From NCBI RefSeq assembly GCF_008180155.1, contig NZ_VSZS01000056.1, positions 62,001 through 126,000 of the forward strand: DNA of 64,000 nucleotides, written 5' to 3'. This document shows, piece by piece, positions 8,286-15,473 of the stretch. Position 1 is the stretch's first letter, and each line of letters begins with the position of its first letter. The notes under the pieces are model-generated. The model had not been told where the DNA came from. It saw only the letters and a program-made list of their open reading frames with translations, and did not search any database. The position numbers and the translations under genes are program-made. The stretch comes from Neoaquamicrobium microcysteis (GTDB lineage: Bacteria; Pseudomonadota; Alphaproteobacteria; Rhizobiales; Rhizobiaceae).

Positions 8286-8620
8286 GGGTCCGGGCGCGTT
8301 CCGTCGCCTGCGCCGAAGGTCACTTTCAGCAGGTCGACGGCGATGGCGGCAAAGCCCGCGATCCCGCCTTCAGTCGTCATCGTGGCGACGTCGCCGTCAC
8401 TCACCGCAGCGCCGCCGCCGCGCAGGCCGGCGGCCACCACCCGCGTCAGGTCGCGGGCCGACAGCCGCCCCGTCGAGAAGCGCTGCGCCAGCGCCGCGAG
8501 GTCTTCCACCTCGAAGGCGGCTTCCAGTTCGGCCAGCGCGCCCAGCGTCAGGCACAGCACGCGCTCCTGCCCGTCTATCGTTGCGGCGATCTCGCCGCGT
8601 CTCCTGTTGGCCATCGTCAT
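8282..8620 (-). CDS. GTA_gp10 family tail assembly protein (g10)
   Basis: This 112-aa protein has the GTA_gp10 pattern: an N-terminal ANRRRGEIAATIDGQERVLC, then TLGALAELEAAFEVEDLAAL and SARDLTRVVAAGLRGGG. Family proteins sit between the major tail protein and tape measure and probably act in tail assembly, like phage tail assembly chaperones. The start overlaps g9 by 4 bp. The last sense codons read GAC CCC before TGA, and this CCCC run lies at the junction to g10.1. That makes it a candidate for programmed frameshifting as known in many phage assembly-chaperone pairs. Confidence 0.9.
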   Translation of the reverse strand: MTMANRRRGEIAATIDGQERVLCLTLGALAELEAAFEVEDLAALAQRFSTGRLSARDLTRVVAAGLRGGGAAVSDGDVATMTTEGGIAGFAAIAVDLLKVTFGAGDGTRPDP

Positions 8621-9024
8621 GCCGCCGCGAAGCTGATGGAGCCGGCCGATTCCAGCGCGATCTCGAACGTCACCTCGCCATCGTGGTTGCCGGTGTATTC
8701 CAGCGCCGTCACCTGAAACGGCCCTTCCACCGTGCCGAAATCCGGTATCGCCAGCTGCCAGGAAACGATCGTCCCGGCAAAGAAGCCGGTGCGGATGAGC
8801 GCGTCCGACTGCGCATCCTTGAAGATGCCCGCCCCGCTCAGCGAGGCGCGTTGCACGCCGGCTCCCGCCAGCAGTTCGCGCCAGCGCCCCGCAGAATCCG
8901 CGTCGGTCACGTCGACCGTCTCGCTGTTGAACGCCAGCCGCTTGGTGCGCAGCCCCGCCACCGTCACGAAGCTTCCGCCATTGCCGATCTTCAACAGAAG
9001 ATCCCTGCCCTTCTGTGCCACCAC
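8617..9024 (-). CDS. GTA major tail tube protein (g9)
   Basis: This 135-aa protein is of the TP901-1/phi13 major tail protein type. Characteristic parts are GRDLLLKIGNG at the N-terminus, the AFNSETVDVTDADSAGRWRELL motif in the first third, and a beta-rich remainder ending VTFEIALESAGSISF. It starts with GTG at 9024, chosen because a near-perfect AAAGGAGG ribosome-binding site lies at the right distance, one of the strongest in the cluster. That fits a protein needed in many copies. A 53-bp gap separates it from g8, otherwise rare in this tightly packed operon. Confidence 0.92.
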   Translation of the reverse strand: MVAQKGRDLLLKIGNGGSFVTVAGLRTKRLAFNSETVDVTDADSAGRWRELLAGAGVQRASLSGAGIFKDAQSDALIRTGFFAGTIVSWQLAIPDFGTVEGPFQVTALEYTGNHDGEVTFEIALESAGSISFAAA

Positions 9025-9077
9025 AGCGAGCCTCCTTTATGGTTTGATGATCTCGAAAAGCGCCCTGGGCGCCGATG

Positions 9078-9488
9078 TCAGCTTGCGGGCTCGGTCACCG
9101 CGCGAAACCGGAGCAGGCCGTGATAGACGCCGAAATCGTCGTCGAACCTGGCTTCCTCGAACTCGGCGCGCAAATTGACCAGATGGTGCCCGTCCAGCGC
9201 CGGCTCCACATCCGCCAGCGCGGAGCGCACGATGTCCAGCAGTTCCAGGGTCTCGCCCCGTCCCCGCGCCTTCGACCAGACGTGGATGGTCAGGAGATGC
9301 TCCCTGCCCTCCTCGCTGTCGGTGCTCCAGTCGCGCACAGTGCTCCGGCCGAAGGTCAGGTAGGGGAATTCCGCCCTCGCCGGCGCATGGTCGTAGATGC
9401 GCGCCTCGCCCAGCTTGGCGAGCAGCCCGGCGTCGGCGCTCAGCACCGCGAACACCGCTTTCTGCAATTCCATCGCGGCCGATGTCAT
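9078..9488 (-). CDS. GTA tail terminator protein, DUF3168 family (g8)
   Basis: This 136-aa protein has the DUF3168 layout: MELQKAVFAVLSADAGLLA at the start, then VYDHAP-like YDHAPARAEFPYLTFGRS, and the central WSTDSEEGREHLLTIHVWS. In the RcGTA structure the corresponding protein closes the tail tube at the head-proximal end. The ATG at 9488 overlaps the stop of the preceding small gene by 4 bp (ATGA), which decides the start. A longer in-frame extension upstream is shadow sequence. Confidence 0.9.
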   Translation of the reverse strand: MTSAAMELQKAVFAVLSADAGLLAKLGEARIYDHAPARAEFPYLTFGRSTVRDWSTDSEEGREHLLTIHVWSKARGRGETLELLDIVRSALADVEPALDGHHLVNLRAEFEEARFDDDFGVYHGLLRFRAVTEPAS

Positions 9489-9646
9489 GTCGCGCGCTCC
9501 TCCCTTTCTTCGCCGGCGGCGGCGATGCGCGCCTCGCGCCTTGCCTGGACCGCCCTGTCCGCCGCGATCTTCTCGGCGATTTCGCGGGCCCGCGCGTCCA
9601 GCGTGCGCAGCAGCCCGTCGAGCGTAAGCTTCATCGTCGCCTTCAC
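9485..9646 (-). CDS. Small charged protein between g7 and g8
   Basis: This is a 53-residue frame starting with GTG at 9646, which overlaps the g7 stop as GTGA. Its stop overlaps the g8 start as ATGA. The double 4-bp overlap, the same style used throughout the operon, is the main evidence that it is real. An internal ATG would give 49 aa starting MKLTLDGLLRTLDARAREIA. The protein is alpha-helical and very rich in Arg, Glu and Ala. The beginning faintly resembles HK97 gp10-type tail completion proteins, but it is far shorter. I know no counterpart at this place in the reference Rhodobacter cluster. Function unknown. Confidence 0.65.
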   Translation of the reverse strand: MKATMKLTLDGLLRTLDARAREIAEKIAADRAVQARREARIAAAGEEREERAT

Positions 9647-9978
9647 AAGCCCTCCTCCCTGACCCCGCACACAAGGTAGCGGCCGCTCTCGTCGGGATCG
9701 TGAACGGTCATGATGTCGAACACCCGGTCGAGCCGCCTCATCCGCATGCCGCTGCGCAGGTCGCCACGGTGGCGAAGCGTGATGCGGTGCGTCAACGTCT
9801 CGATCGTCTGGTCTGCGCCGAAGCGGCTCCTGGCAGTCACCGGCTCGATACGCGCGAACACCGTGGCGATCTCGCTCCACTGTTCGGCGTGGCCGCCCGC
9901 ATCGTCCGGCAGCAGCGTCGCCGCCTCCAGCGCCAGCTCGTGCCGGAACCGGCCCGGATCGATGAACTCGCCCCTCAT
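9643..9978 (-). CDS. GTA head-tail stopper / head closure protein (g7)
   Basis: This 111-aa protein is of the phage head-tail adaptor type (SPP1 gp16-like). It begins with a beta-strand pair (FRHELALEAATLLPDDAGGH), has the central WSEIATVFARIEPVTARSRF that is highly conserved in the family, and continues with THRITLRHRGDLRSGMRM. The start directly abuts the g6 stop with no gap, and the stop overlaps the next gene. In the particle it seals the DNA-filled head and receives the tail. Confidence 0.9.
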   Translation of the reverse strand: MRGEFIDPGRFRHELALEAATLLPDDAGGHAEQWSEIATVFARIEPVTARSRFGADQTIETLTHRITLRHRGDLRSGMRMRRLDRVFDIMTVHDPDESGRYLVCGVREEGL

Positions 9979-10548
9979 CTAGAGCCTCCGCATGCGCCAC
10001 GGCGCAATCAGCCGGTCGTAGCCCGCAGGCAGCGAGACCGGCTGGTCTGCGGCCGAAAAATGCGCGCGGAACTCGTACCAGTGCGCCACCAGCATCAGCA
10101 TCGCCCGCTTGAGGGCGTCTGGCACGTCGGTGCCTGCCTCGCCGAAGCCGGCCGCAAAATCGACCTCGATCCCGTTCATCGCGACGCCCGGCTCCGGCGT
10201 CGACGAAAAATGCAACCTTGCCGGCCGCGCATTGCGGTCGACGCTGTAGCTCGAAGGGTCAACCAGCGAGGCCTCGCCGTCTTTGCCGTAAACCGTTACC
10301 GACAGGATTTCGCGCACCGGATGCCGGCGCAGCAGCACGCGGCCCGAACGCGGCAGCCTGTCGAGCGAAAGCCGCCACGACTGGTCGATCAGCGCCAGCC
10401 CGCAGGCGGCCTCCACCTCCTCGCGGGCCGCCCGGATCAGCCCGCCCAGCAACTCGTCCTCGCTGTCGTGGCCGATGCGCAAATTGCGCTTCACCTCGAC
10501 CAGCGTCACCGGCTCGGCCTCGGGCGCCACCGTACGGAATTGTGTCAT
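9979..10548 (-). CDS. GTA head-tail adaptor protein (g6, HK97 gp6-like)
   Basis: This 189-aa protein matches phage gp6-like connectors: the N-terminal LVEVKRNLRIGHDSEDELL and LIRAAREEVEAACGLALI helices, then QSWRLSLDRLPRSGRVLLRR and the VHPVREILSV-type strand, and a C-terminal helical segment (ALKRAMLMLVAHWYEFR). It forms the ring under the portal. It is the first gene after the terminator-like hairpin that follows the capsid gene, so its expression depends on read-through unless a promoter hides within g5. Confidence 0.9.
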   Translation of the reverse strand: MTQFRTVAPEAEPVTLVEVKRNLRIGHDSEDELLGGLIRAAREEVEAACGLALIDQSWRLSLDRLPRSGRVLLRRHPVREILSVTVYGKDGEASLVDPSSYSVDRNARPARLHFSSTPEPGVAMNGIEVDFAAGFGEAGTDVPDALKRAMLMLVAHWYEFRAHFSAADQPVSLPAGYDRLIAPWRMRRL

Positions 10549-10571
10549 TCGAACCTCGTCGGACAGGGAAG

Positions 10572-10605
10572 GAAAAACGGCCCCGGCAGGGAGAACCGGG
10601 GCCGT
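10572..10605 (-). terminator. Intrinsic terminator directly after the GTA capsid gene
   Basis: On the minus strand a perfect 10-bp stem (ACGGCCCCGG at 10577-10586 with its complement at 10596-10605) with a 9-nt loop is followed by five T residues. It lies 43 bp after the capsid stop and 24 bp before the g6 start. That leaves no room for a promoter, so it probably works as a partial terminator or as a 3' stabiliser that raises capsid mRNA over tail mRNA. Confidence 0.8.
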
Positions 10606-10648
10606 CGCGGCATGGATCGGGAGGGCGGGAGGGGTGCCCGCCGCGCCC

Positions 10649-11905
10649 CTACGCCACGCCGAACTTGAGCAGCTTGATCGCGTTGAAGTCCTGCACCCCG
10701 CCGCCGACGCGCTTGGTCACGTAGAACAGCACGTAGGGCTTGGCGGAATACGGGTCGCGCAGCACGCGCACGCCCGCCCGGTCGACCACCAGATAGCCGC
10801 GCTGGAAGTCGCCGAAGGCGATCGGCGTGGCGTCGTTGGCGATGTCGGGCATGTCCTCGGCTTCCACCACCGGGAAGCCCATCAGCATGGCCCGGCTGCC
10901 CGCGGTCGCCGGCGGCTGCCACAGATAATTGCCGTCGGCATCCTTCATCTTGCGGATCGCCGCCTGGCTCTTGCGGTTCATCACCCAGCTCGCGTTCTGG
11001 CGATAGCCGGCCTTGAGCGCATAGATCGTGTCGATGAGCCTGTCGGCCGGGTTCTCCGCCGGGAAGGCACCCGCCGCCCCGGTCGCCAGATAGCCGATCC
11101 TGCCCCAGGCCCAGTCGGCCTCCGGCTCCCTGTCGTAGTCGAGGAAGCCGCGCGGCATGTTCACGCCGTCGCCGTCCACGAAGGCCTTGCCCTCCTGCTC
11201 GGCGAACGCCGCTTCCACCTCGCCCACGATCCACTGGTCGAGGTTGACGACCGCGTCCTCCAGCAGAGACGGGGTCGCCGCCGGCATGGCGTAGATTTCG
11301 GCCGCCGGGAACTGCAGCGCGTCGAGCGACGGCGAACCGGTCTTTGGCCGCGCCGCCGTCTCGCCCACCCAGCCCGTCACCGGCCCCGACACCATGAACG
11401 GCTTCTTGAGCACCGCGCTTGACACCTGCGTCACGGATGCGATCGAGCGGATCGGCGAGATCGACGCCAGCCGCCGGCCGATCTCGGCCTCCACCTCGTC
11501 GGGCACCAGATAGCCGCCATCCGGGCCGGAGCCGTAGGACATGTCCTTGGTTTCCAGCGAGCGCAGCGCGCGCTCGTCACCCGACCGCATGTAGCTGTCG
11601 AACGCCTGCTTGCGCTCCACATCGGCCACCGAAAGCGCGTCGTCGCGGCCGCCTAGCGCCGGGCGCACGCGCTTCAGCGCCAGATTGTCCAGCACCTGTT
11701 TCTGGCGGTCGAGCGCATCGGAGATGCGGTCCACCTTCTCGGTGGTCACGACATCGGCGCCCTTGCGGGTCTCGATCTCGCGCAGGCGCCTGTCGTTGCT
11801 GTCGCGAAACTCCGCGAACGTCGTCATGAACTCGTCGAACGTGTCCGCCAGCGCCGCATAGCCGCCGTCGGATTTGGTTTCAGGCGCGACCTGAGATGTC
11901 CTCAT
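10649..11905 (-). CDS. GTA major capsid protein, HK97 family (g5)
   Basis: This 418-aa protein is an HK97-fold major capsid protein. The first roughly 110 residues form the charged, coiled-coil scaffolding region (RREIET- and KVDRISDALDRQKQ-type segments). After it the mature coat begins around MSYGSGPDGGYLVPDEV, a classic HK97-family junction, and continues with TGWVGETAARPKTG and the WVMNRKSQAAIRKMKDADG loop. It ends QDFNAIKLLKFGVA. The start ATG at 11905 overlaps the protease stop by 4 bp. The g4 protease should remove the N-terminal delta region. Intact and of usual length. Confidence 0.95.
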   Translation of the reverse strand: MRTSQVAPETKSDGGYAALADTFDEFMTTFAEFRDSNDRRLREIETRKGADVVTTEKVDRISDALDRQKQVLDNLALKRVRPALGGRDDALSVADVERKQAFDSYMRSGDERALRSLETKDMSYGSGPDGGYLVPDEVEAEIGRRLASISPIRSIASVTQVSSAVLKKPFMVSGPVTGWVGETAARPKTGSPSLDALQFPAAEIYAMPAATPSLLEDAVVNLDQWIVGEVEAAFAEQEGKAFVDGDGVNMPRGFLDYDREPEADWAWGRIGYLATGAAGAFPAENPADRLIDTIYALKAGYRQNASWVMNRKSQAAIRKMKDADGNYLWQPPATAGSRAMLMGFPVVEAEDMPDIANDATPIAFGDFQRGYLVVDRAGVRVLRDPYSAKPYVLFYVTKRVGGGVQDFNAIKLLKFGVA

Positions 11906-12591
11906 GTCCTGTCTTCCTCTTGCTTGATTGTGTCCATGGCCCGGCGAATGCGCTCCGCCAGCCCTTGCGCCGATCCCCGCGCGGCGTCCCGCCCGTCCAC
12001 GAGGCTGGAGAAGCCGCGCGCGATCACCGTGCGCGCCTCCCCGCGTGTCAGCTTCGCGTCCCGCGTCAGCCAACGTTCGAATTCCCGCACCGAGGGCAAC
12101 CGCCTGCCCGCCTTCACGCTGTCGATCCGCGCCTCGGGCAGCATGGGAAACGTCACCACCGAGATTTCCCAAAGGTCCGCCTCGACGATCCGGCGCACGC
12201 CCGCCTTGGCGTCGCGCTTCGCCTTCACGGTGCGGAATCCGATGGAAAGCCCGTCCAGCGCGCCGCTGCGCATCAGCTCCAGCACCTCGGCGGCGCGGCC
12301 GACGCCGCGCGTCAGCCGGCCACGAACGAACAGCCCGCGTGCGTCCTCGCGCAGGTCCAGCCAGGTGCCGATCGGCTGGTTCGGGTCGTGCTGATAGAGC
12401 ATGCGCACGCCGCCCGCCCCGCGCCGCGCCAGCGAGCGCGCGAACGCGCCGGCCTCCACCACGTCACGCGCCAGGTCCGTCCTGCCGAACACGCTGGCGT
12501 AGCCCGAAAACGTGCCGTCGCCATCGACATGGCTTATCGCCGCGTCGGCGAATTTCCGCTCGCGCGCCGCAAGTATCGTCTCATGCCTCAT
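11902..12591 (-). CDS. GTA prohead protease, HK97 family (g4)
   Basis: This 229-aa serine protease of the U35/HK97 prohead type has catalytic H68 in MLYQHDPNQPIG and catalytic S117 in the DGLSIGFR motif. The following EADLWEISVVTFPM segment is highly conserved in the family. It cleaves the capsid scaffold domain during head maturation. It overlaps the capsid start by 4 bp and the upstream g3.5 gene by 11 bp. Complete, and expected to be active. Confidence 0.95.
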   Translation of the reverse strand: MRHETILAARERKFADAAISHVDGDGTFSGYASVFGRTDLARDVVEAGAFARSLARRGAGGVRMLYQHDPNQPIGTWLDLREDARGLFVRGRLTRGVGRAAEVLELMRSGALDGLSIGFRTVKAKRDAKAGVRRIVEADLWEISVVTFPMLPEARIDSVKAGRRLPSVREFERWLTRDAKLTRGEARTVIARGFSSLVDGRDAARGSAQGLAERIRRAMDTIKQEEDRT

Positions 12592-12904
12592 CCGTGCCGC
12601 TCCGGTTTCGTCCGTTTGCCTTGAATGCGCGCATGACGACGCCCAGCGCCCACCAGGCGCACAGGCTTGCGGCCGCCGATCCCATCAGCACCAGCTCGTA
12701 GGGGCCGAGATGCTCCTCGACGCCCAGCTCCACGGCGATCTTCAGGCCCACCGTGCCGCCGAACACCAGTCCGCTCGCCAGCCCGACGCCGAAGCGTATG
12801 CCCGCCTCGCGCCGCTCGACCGGCAGCACATAGGCCAGCGAGATCGCCGACCCCGCCGCCGCGCCGCCCATCTTGGCCCACCAGAGCCAGATCGCATCGT
12901 TCAT
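12581..12904 (-). CDS. Small membrane protein between portal and protease (g3.5 position)
   Basis: This 107-aa protein starts MNDAIWLWWAKMGGAAAGSA at 12904 behind an excellent AGGAGG site; the frame extends further upstream but without a comparable signal. Three hydrophobic stretches are visible (AAAGSAISLAYVLP, FGVGLASGLVFGGTVG, VLMGSAAASLCAWWALGVVM) with a basic C-terminus. Hyphomicrobiales GTA clusters carry a similar short membrane protein (I believe DUF6107) at the g3.5 position. Its role is unknown; a link to lysis or to attachment of assembly to the membrane is possible. Confidence 0.82.
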   Translation of the reverse strand: MNDAIWLWWAKMGGAAAGSAISLAYVLPVERREAGIRFGVGLASGLVFGGTVGLKIAVELGVEEHLGPYELVLMGSAAASLCAWWALGVVMRAFKANGRNRSGTDEA

Positions 12905-12929
12905 CTGTTTCCTGCCTCCTGAAATGGGC

Positions 12930-14099
12930 TCAGAGCCGAGCGCCATAGCCAACCGCCTCCCGCTTTTCGTCATCCGTCAGGAAATCCGCCGCGCCGATGC
13001 GGGCCCACAGCGCCTCGCGCTCGGCCGAAAGCCCGTCGATCCGGTCGGCGTCGAAGCCCAGCTTCAGCCCGTCGCCGAAGCGCGGGCCCAGGAAGGCCGA
13101 GAGCTCCACCGCCGTCTTGGCCACCAGCGGCAGCACCGTCATGCGGTAGAAGGCGCGGTTGGCCTCCTGATAGTTCGCGTAGGTGTTGTCGCCGGGAATG
13201 CCGAGGATCATCGGCGGCACGCCGAAGGCCAGCGCGATGTCGCGGCTGGCCCCGTTGCGCGCCTCCACGAAGTCCATGTCCTTCGGCGTCAGCCCCATCG
13301 CCTTCCAGTCGAGCCCGCCTTCCAGCAGCATCGGCCGCCCAGCCCGCGCCGCGCCGGAATAGCCTTCCTCCAGCTCTTCCTTCAGGCGGGCATACTGGTC
13401 CTCGGTGAGGTTGCCGCCTTCCTTCGGCGCATAGACCAGCGCGCCCGAGGGCCTTGCCGAATTGTCCAGCAGCGCCTTGTTCCAGCGCCCCGCCGCGTTG
13501 TGGATGTCCAGCGCCATCAGTGCCGCCTGCAAGGGCGGGAACCCGTAATGGTCGTCCAGCGGGTGAAACAGCCGCAGATGCAGCGCGCCCCCGCCATCCT
13601 CGCCGCCCAGCGCTACCCGTCGCGCCGTGCCGCCATGGCGATGTTCCAGCGCCACCGGCCATCCGCTTGCGTCGGTCGCAACGGCCACATGGTCGGGCCG
13701 AAGCAGGTGCAGCTCGCGCGCGTCGCCCGCCTCCGCCAGCTCGACATAGGCGTTGCCCGACATCAGCAGATGCCCGTACAGCGTCTCGAAGAAGCTCGTT
13801 CCCGCGCCGCGCTGGTTCGGCCGTTCCAGCAGATCCAGCAGCGGATGCTCCGACAGCTCGGCCGTCCCGTCATAGAGCAGCCAGGGCACCGCTGCGGCCG
13901 CCTCCGCGATCATGCGCACCGCCCGGTGCACCACCGGGTTGCGCATGAAGCCCTCGCGCGCCAGTGCTGCATAATCCCTGCGCGTCCATTGCGCGTCTGC
14001 CTGCGCGTGCAGCGCGACGAAGCCGTAGCCGCCGCTCTTCGTCTGCAGGCGCGCGCCGTCGCGCCGGCCGCGTTTCCATGGCCAGTCCCAACCCATCAT
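12930..14099 (-). CDS. GTA portal protein, HK97 family (g3)
   Basis: This 389-aa phage portal has family hallmarks: FMRNPVVHRAVRMIAEAAAAVPW near residue 55, HPLLDLLERPNQRGAGTSFF, the GNAYVELAEAG wing segment, SRDIALAFGVPPMILGIPGDNTYANYQEA, and the FYRMTVLPLVAKTA helix. A dodecamer of this protein forms the DNA entry vertex and docks the terminase. The start MMGWDWPWKR lies 12 bp after the g2 stop. Complete. Confidence 0.95.
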   Translation of the reverse strand: MMGWDWPWKRGRRDGARLQTKSGGYGFVALHAQADAQWTRRDYAALAREGFMRNPVVHRAVRMIAEAAAAVPWLLYDGTAELSEHPLLDLLERPNQRGAGTSFFETLYGHLLMSGNAYVELAEAGDARELHLLRPDHVAVATDASGWPVALEHRHGGTARRVALGGEDGGGALHLRLFHPLDDHYGFPPLQAALMALDIHNAAGRWNKALLDNSARPSGALVYAPKEGGNLTEDQYARLKEELEEGYSGAARAGRPMLLEGGLDWKAMGLTPKDMDFVEARNGASRDIALAFGVPPMILGIPGDNTYANYQEANRAFYRMTVLPLVAKTAVELSAFLGPRFGDGLKLGFDADRIDGLSAEREALWARIGAADFLTDDEKREAVGYGARL

Positions 14100-14111
14100 G
14101 TCGTCCTGTTT

Positions 14112-15473
14112 TCAGTTCAGATTGCGGATACGCGGCTGCCCGGTCGTGCCGAGCAGCAGTTCGGTGATCGCCCATACGAGCGCGTCGACCCGGTCGGGCG
14201 AGCGCCCGCCCGACAGCCCTTCCGGGCCGAAGTCGCACATCTCGTCTTCCAGTTCGGGAAAGTGCCGCGCATGAATCACCCGTCCCTGCGCATAGAGTGC
14301 GGCCACCGGCTCGGCGCGCAGCCACTTGCCGCGTCGTGCGCGCACCTCGCGCACCGGCACCGTCGCGTCGATCGTGCGCAGCACGGCCGTCACCATCTCG
14401 CCGCCCTGGTTCACTTCGGCGACGATGCAGTCGGCCTCGTGCCGGTTGAAAAGCGCCACCGCGCGCGCTGCCCATTCCTGCGGCCTTGCCGCCGCCAGCG
14501 TCGCGTCTTCCAGCACCACCGCGCGGCCCGCCTCGTCCAGCCCCGCCACCACGATGCCGCAGGCGTCCGACGTGCGCCGCGAGGTCGCCGGCGGGTCCAC
14601 CGCCACGACGATGCGCTGCAGCGTCCCGTGGTCCGCGCCAATCATTTCCAGCCCGGCGCGCGTCCACAGTGCGTCGGCGCGGTCCTCGATCATCTCGCCG
14701 TCGAGTTCCTGCCTTTCCAGACGTGAACCCGCGTAGCGCGCCCTGATCGCGTCGATGAACCCCCCTGCCAGGTTCGTCGCGTTATCCTGCGTGCGCATCC
14801 GCGTCAGCGTGAAGGTCGGGTCGGCCAGCAGCCGCTTCAGCAGCGGCACCGGCTTCGGCGTCGTGGTCACGAGCTGGCGCGGGTTCTCACCCAGCCGCAG
14901 GCCGAACTGCAGCATGTCGAAGCAGTCGTTCGCATTCTTCCATTTCGCCGCCTCGTCGCACCATGCCGCCTCGAATTGCGGGCCTCGCAGGCTTTCGGGG
15001 TCTTCGGACGAAAACGCCTGCGCCACCGCGCCGCTCTCCCACAAAAGCCTGCGCCGCGTCGGCTCATAGCGTGGCCGGTTGGTTCTGGTCACACTCAATA
15101 TGCCCGACGCCCCGTCCACCATCACCTCGCGCACGTCGCCCAGCGTCTCGCCCACCAGCGCGATGCGCATGGTCCTGTGTCCTCGCGAAAACGGCGAAAG
15201 CCCCCGCGCCATCGCGTTGACCCATTCGGCGCCCAGCCGCGTCTTGCCGCAGCCGCGTCCGCCCATCACCAGCCAGTTGACGATTGCCGGAACGCCCAGA
15301 AGCTCCAGCCCCACCGGATACTGCGCCAGCCTGCCGTGGGTCACCCACGTCCCGGCCGCCAGCCGCACATCGTCAGGCGACAGCGCGCCTCGCGACCAGC
15401 TGGCCTGCAAGCTCCTCAGCGAGGGCGACGATACGATCGTCGATGCGTTCGAGAACGGCGGCCAAATCTTCAT
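14112..15473 (-). CDS. GTA large terminase, ATPase/nuclease (g2)
   Basis: This terminase packages host DNA into heads. The Walker A motif VMGGRGCGKTRLG lies at about residues 69-81, the AWCDEAAKW Walker B/DEAD-like motif follows, and the nuclease-domain aspartates appear in VAVDPPATS and further on (VAEVNQGGEMV). With the ATG at 15473 the protein is 453 aa and overlaps g1 by 101 nt in another frame. A shorter start (TTG 15410 or a GTG near 15325) is possible because homology begins only around residue 25. No obvious defect. Confidence 0.93.
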   Translation of the reverse strand: MKIWPPFSNASTIVSSPSLRSLQASWSRGALSPDDVRLAAGTWVTHGRLAQYPVGLELLGVPAIVNWLVMGGRGCGKTRLGAEWVNAMARGLSPFSRGHRTMRIALVGETLGDVREVMVDGASGILSVTRTNRPRYEPTRRRLLWESGAVAQAFSSEDPESLRGPQFEAAWCDEAAKWKNANDCFDMLQFGLRLGENPRQLVTTTPKPVPLLKRLLADPTFTLTRMRTQDNATNLAGGFIDAIRARYAGSRLERQELDGEMIEDRADALWTRAGLEMIGADHGTLQRIVVAVDPPATSRRTSDACGIVVAGLDEAGRAVVLEDATLAAARPQEWAARAVALFNRHEADCIVAEVNQGGEMVTAVLRTIDATVPVREVRARRGKWLRAEPVAALYAQGRVIHARHFPELEDEMCDFGPEGLSGGRSPDRVDALVWAITELLLGTTGQPRIRNLN

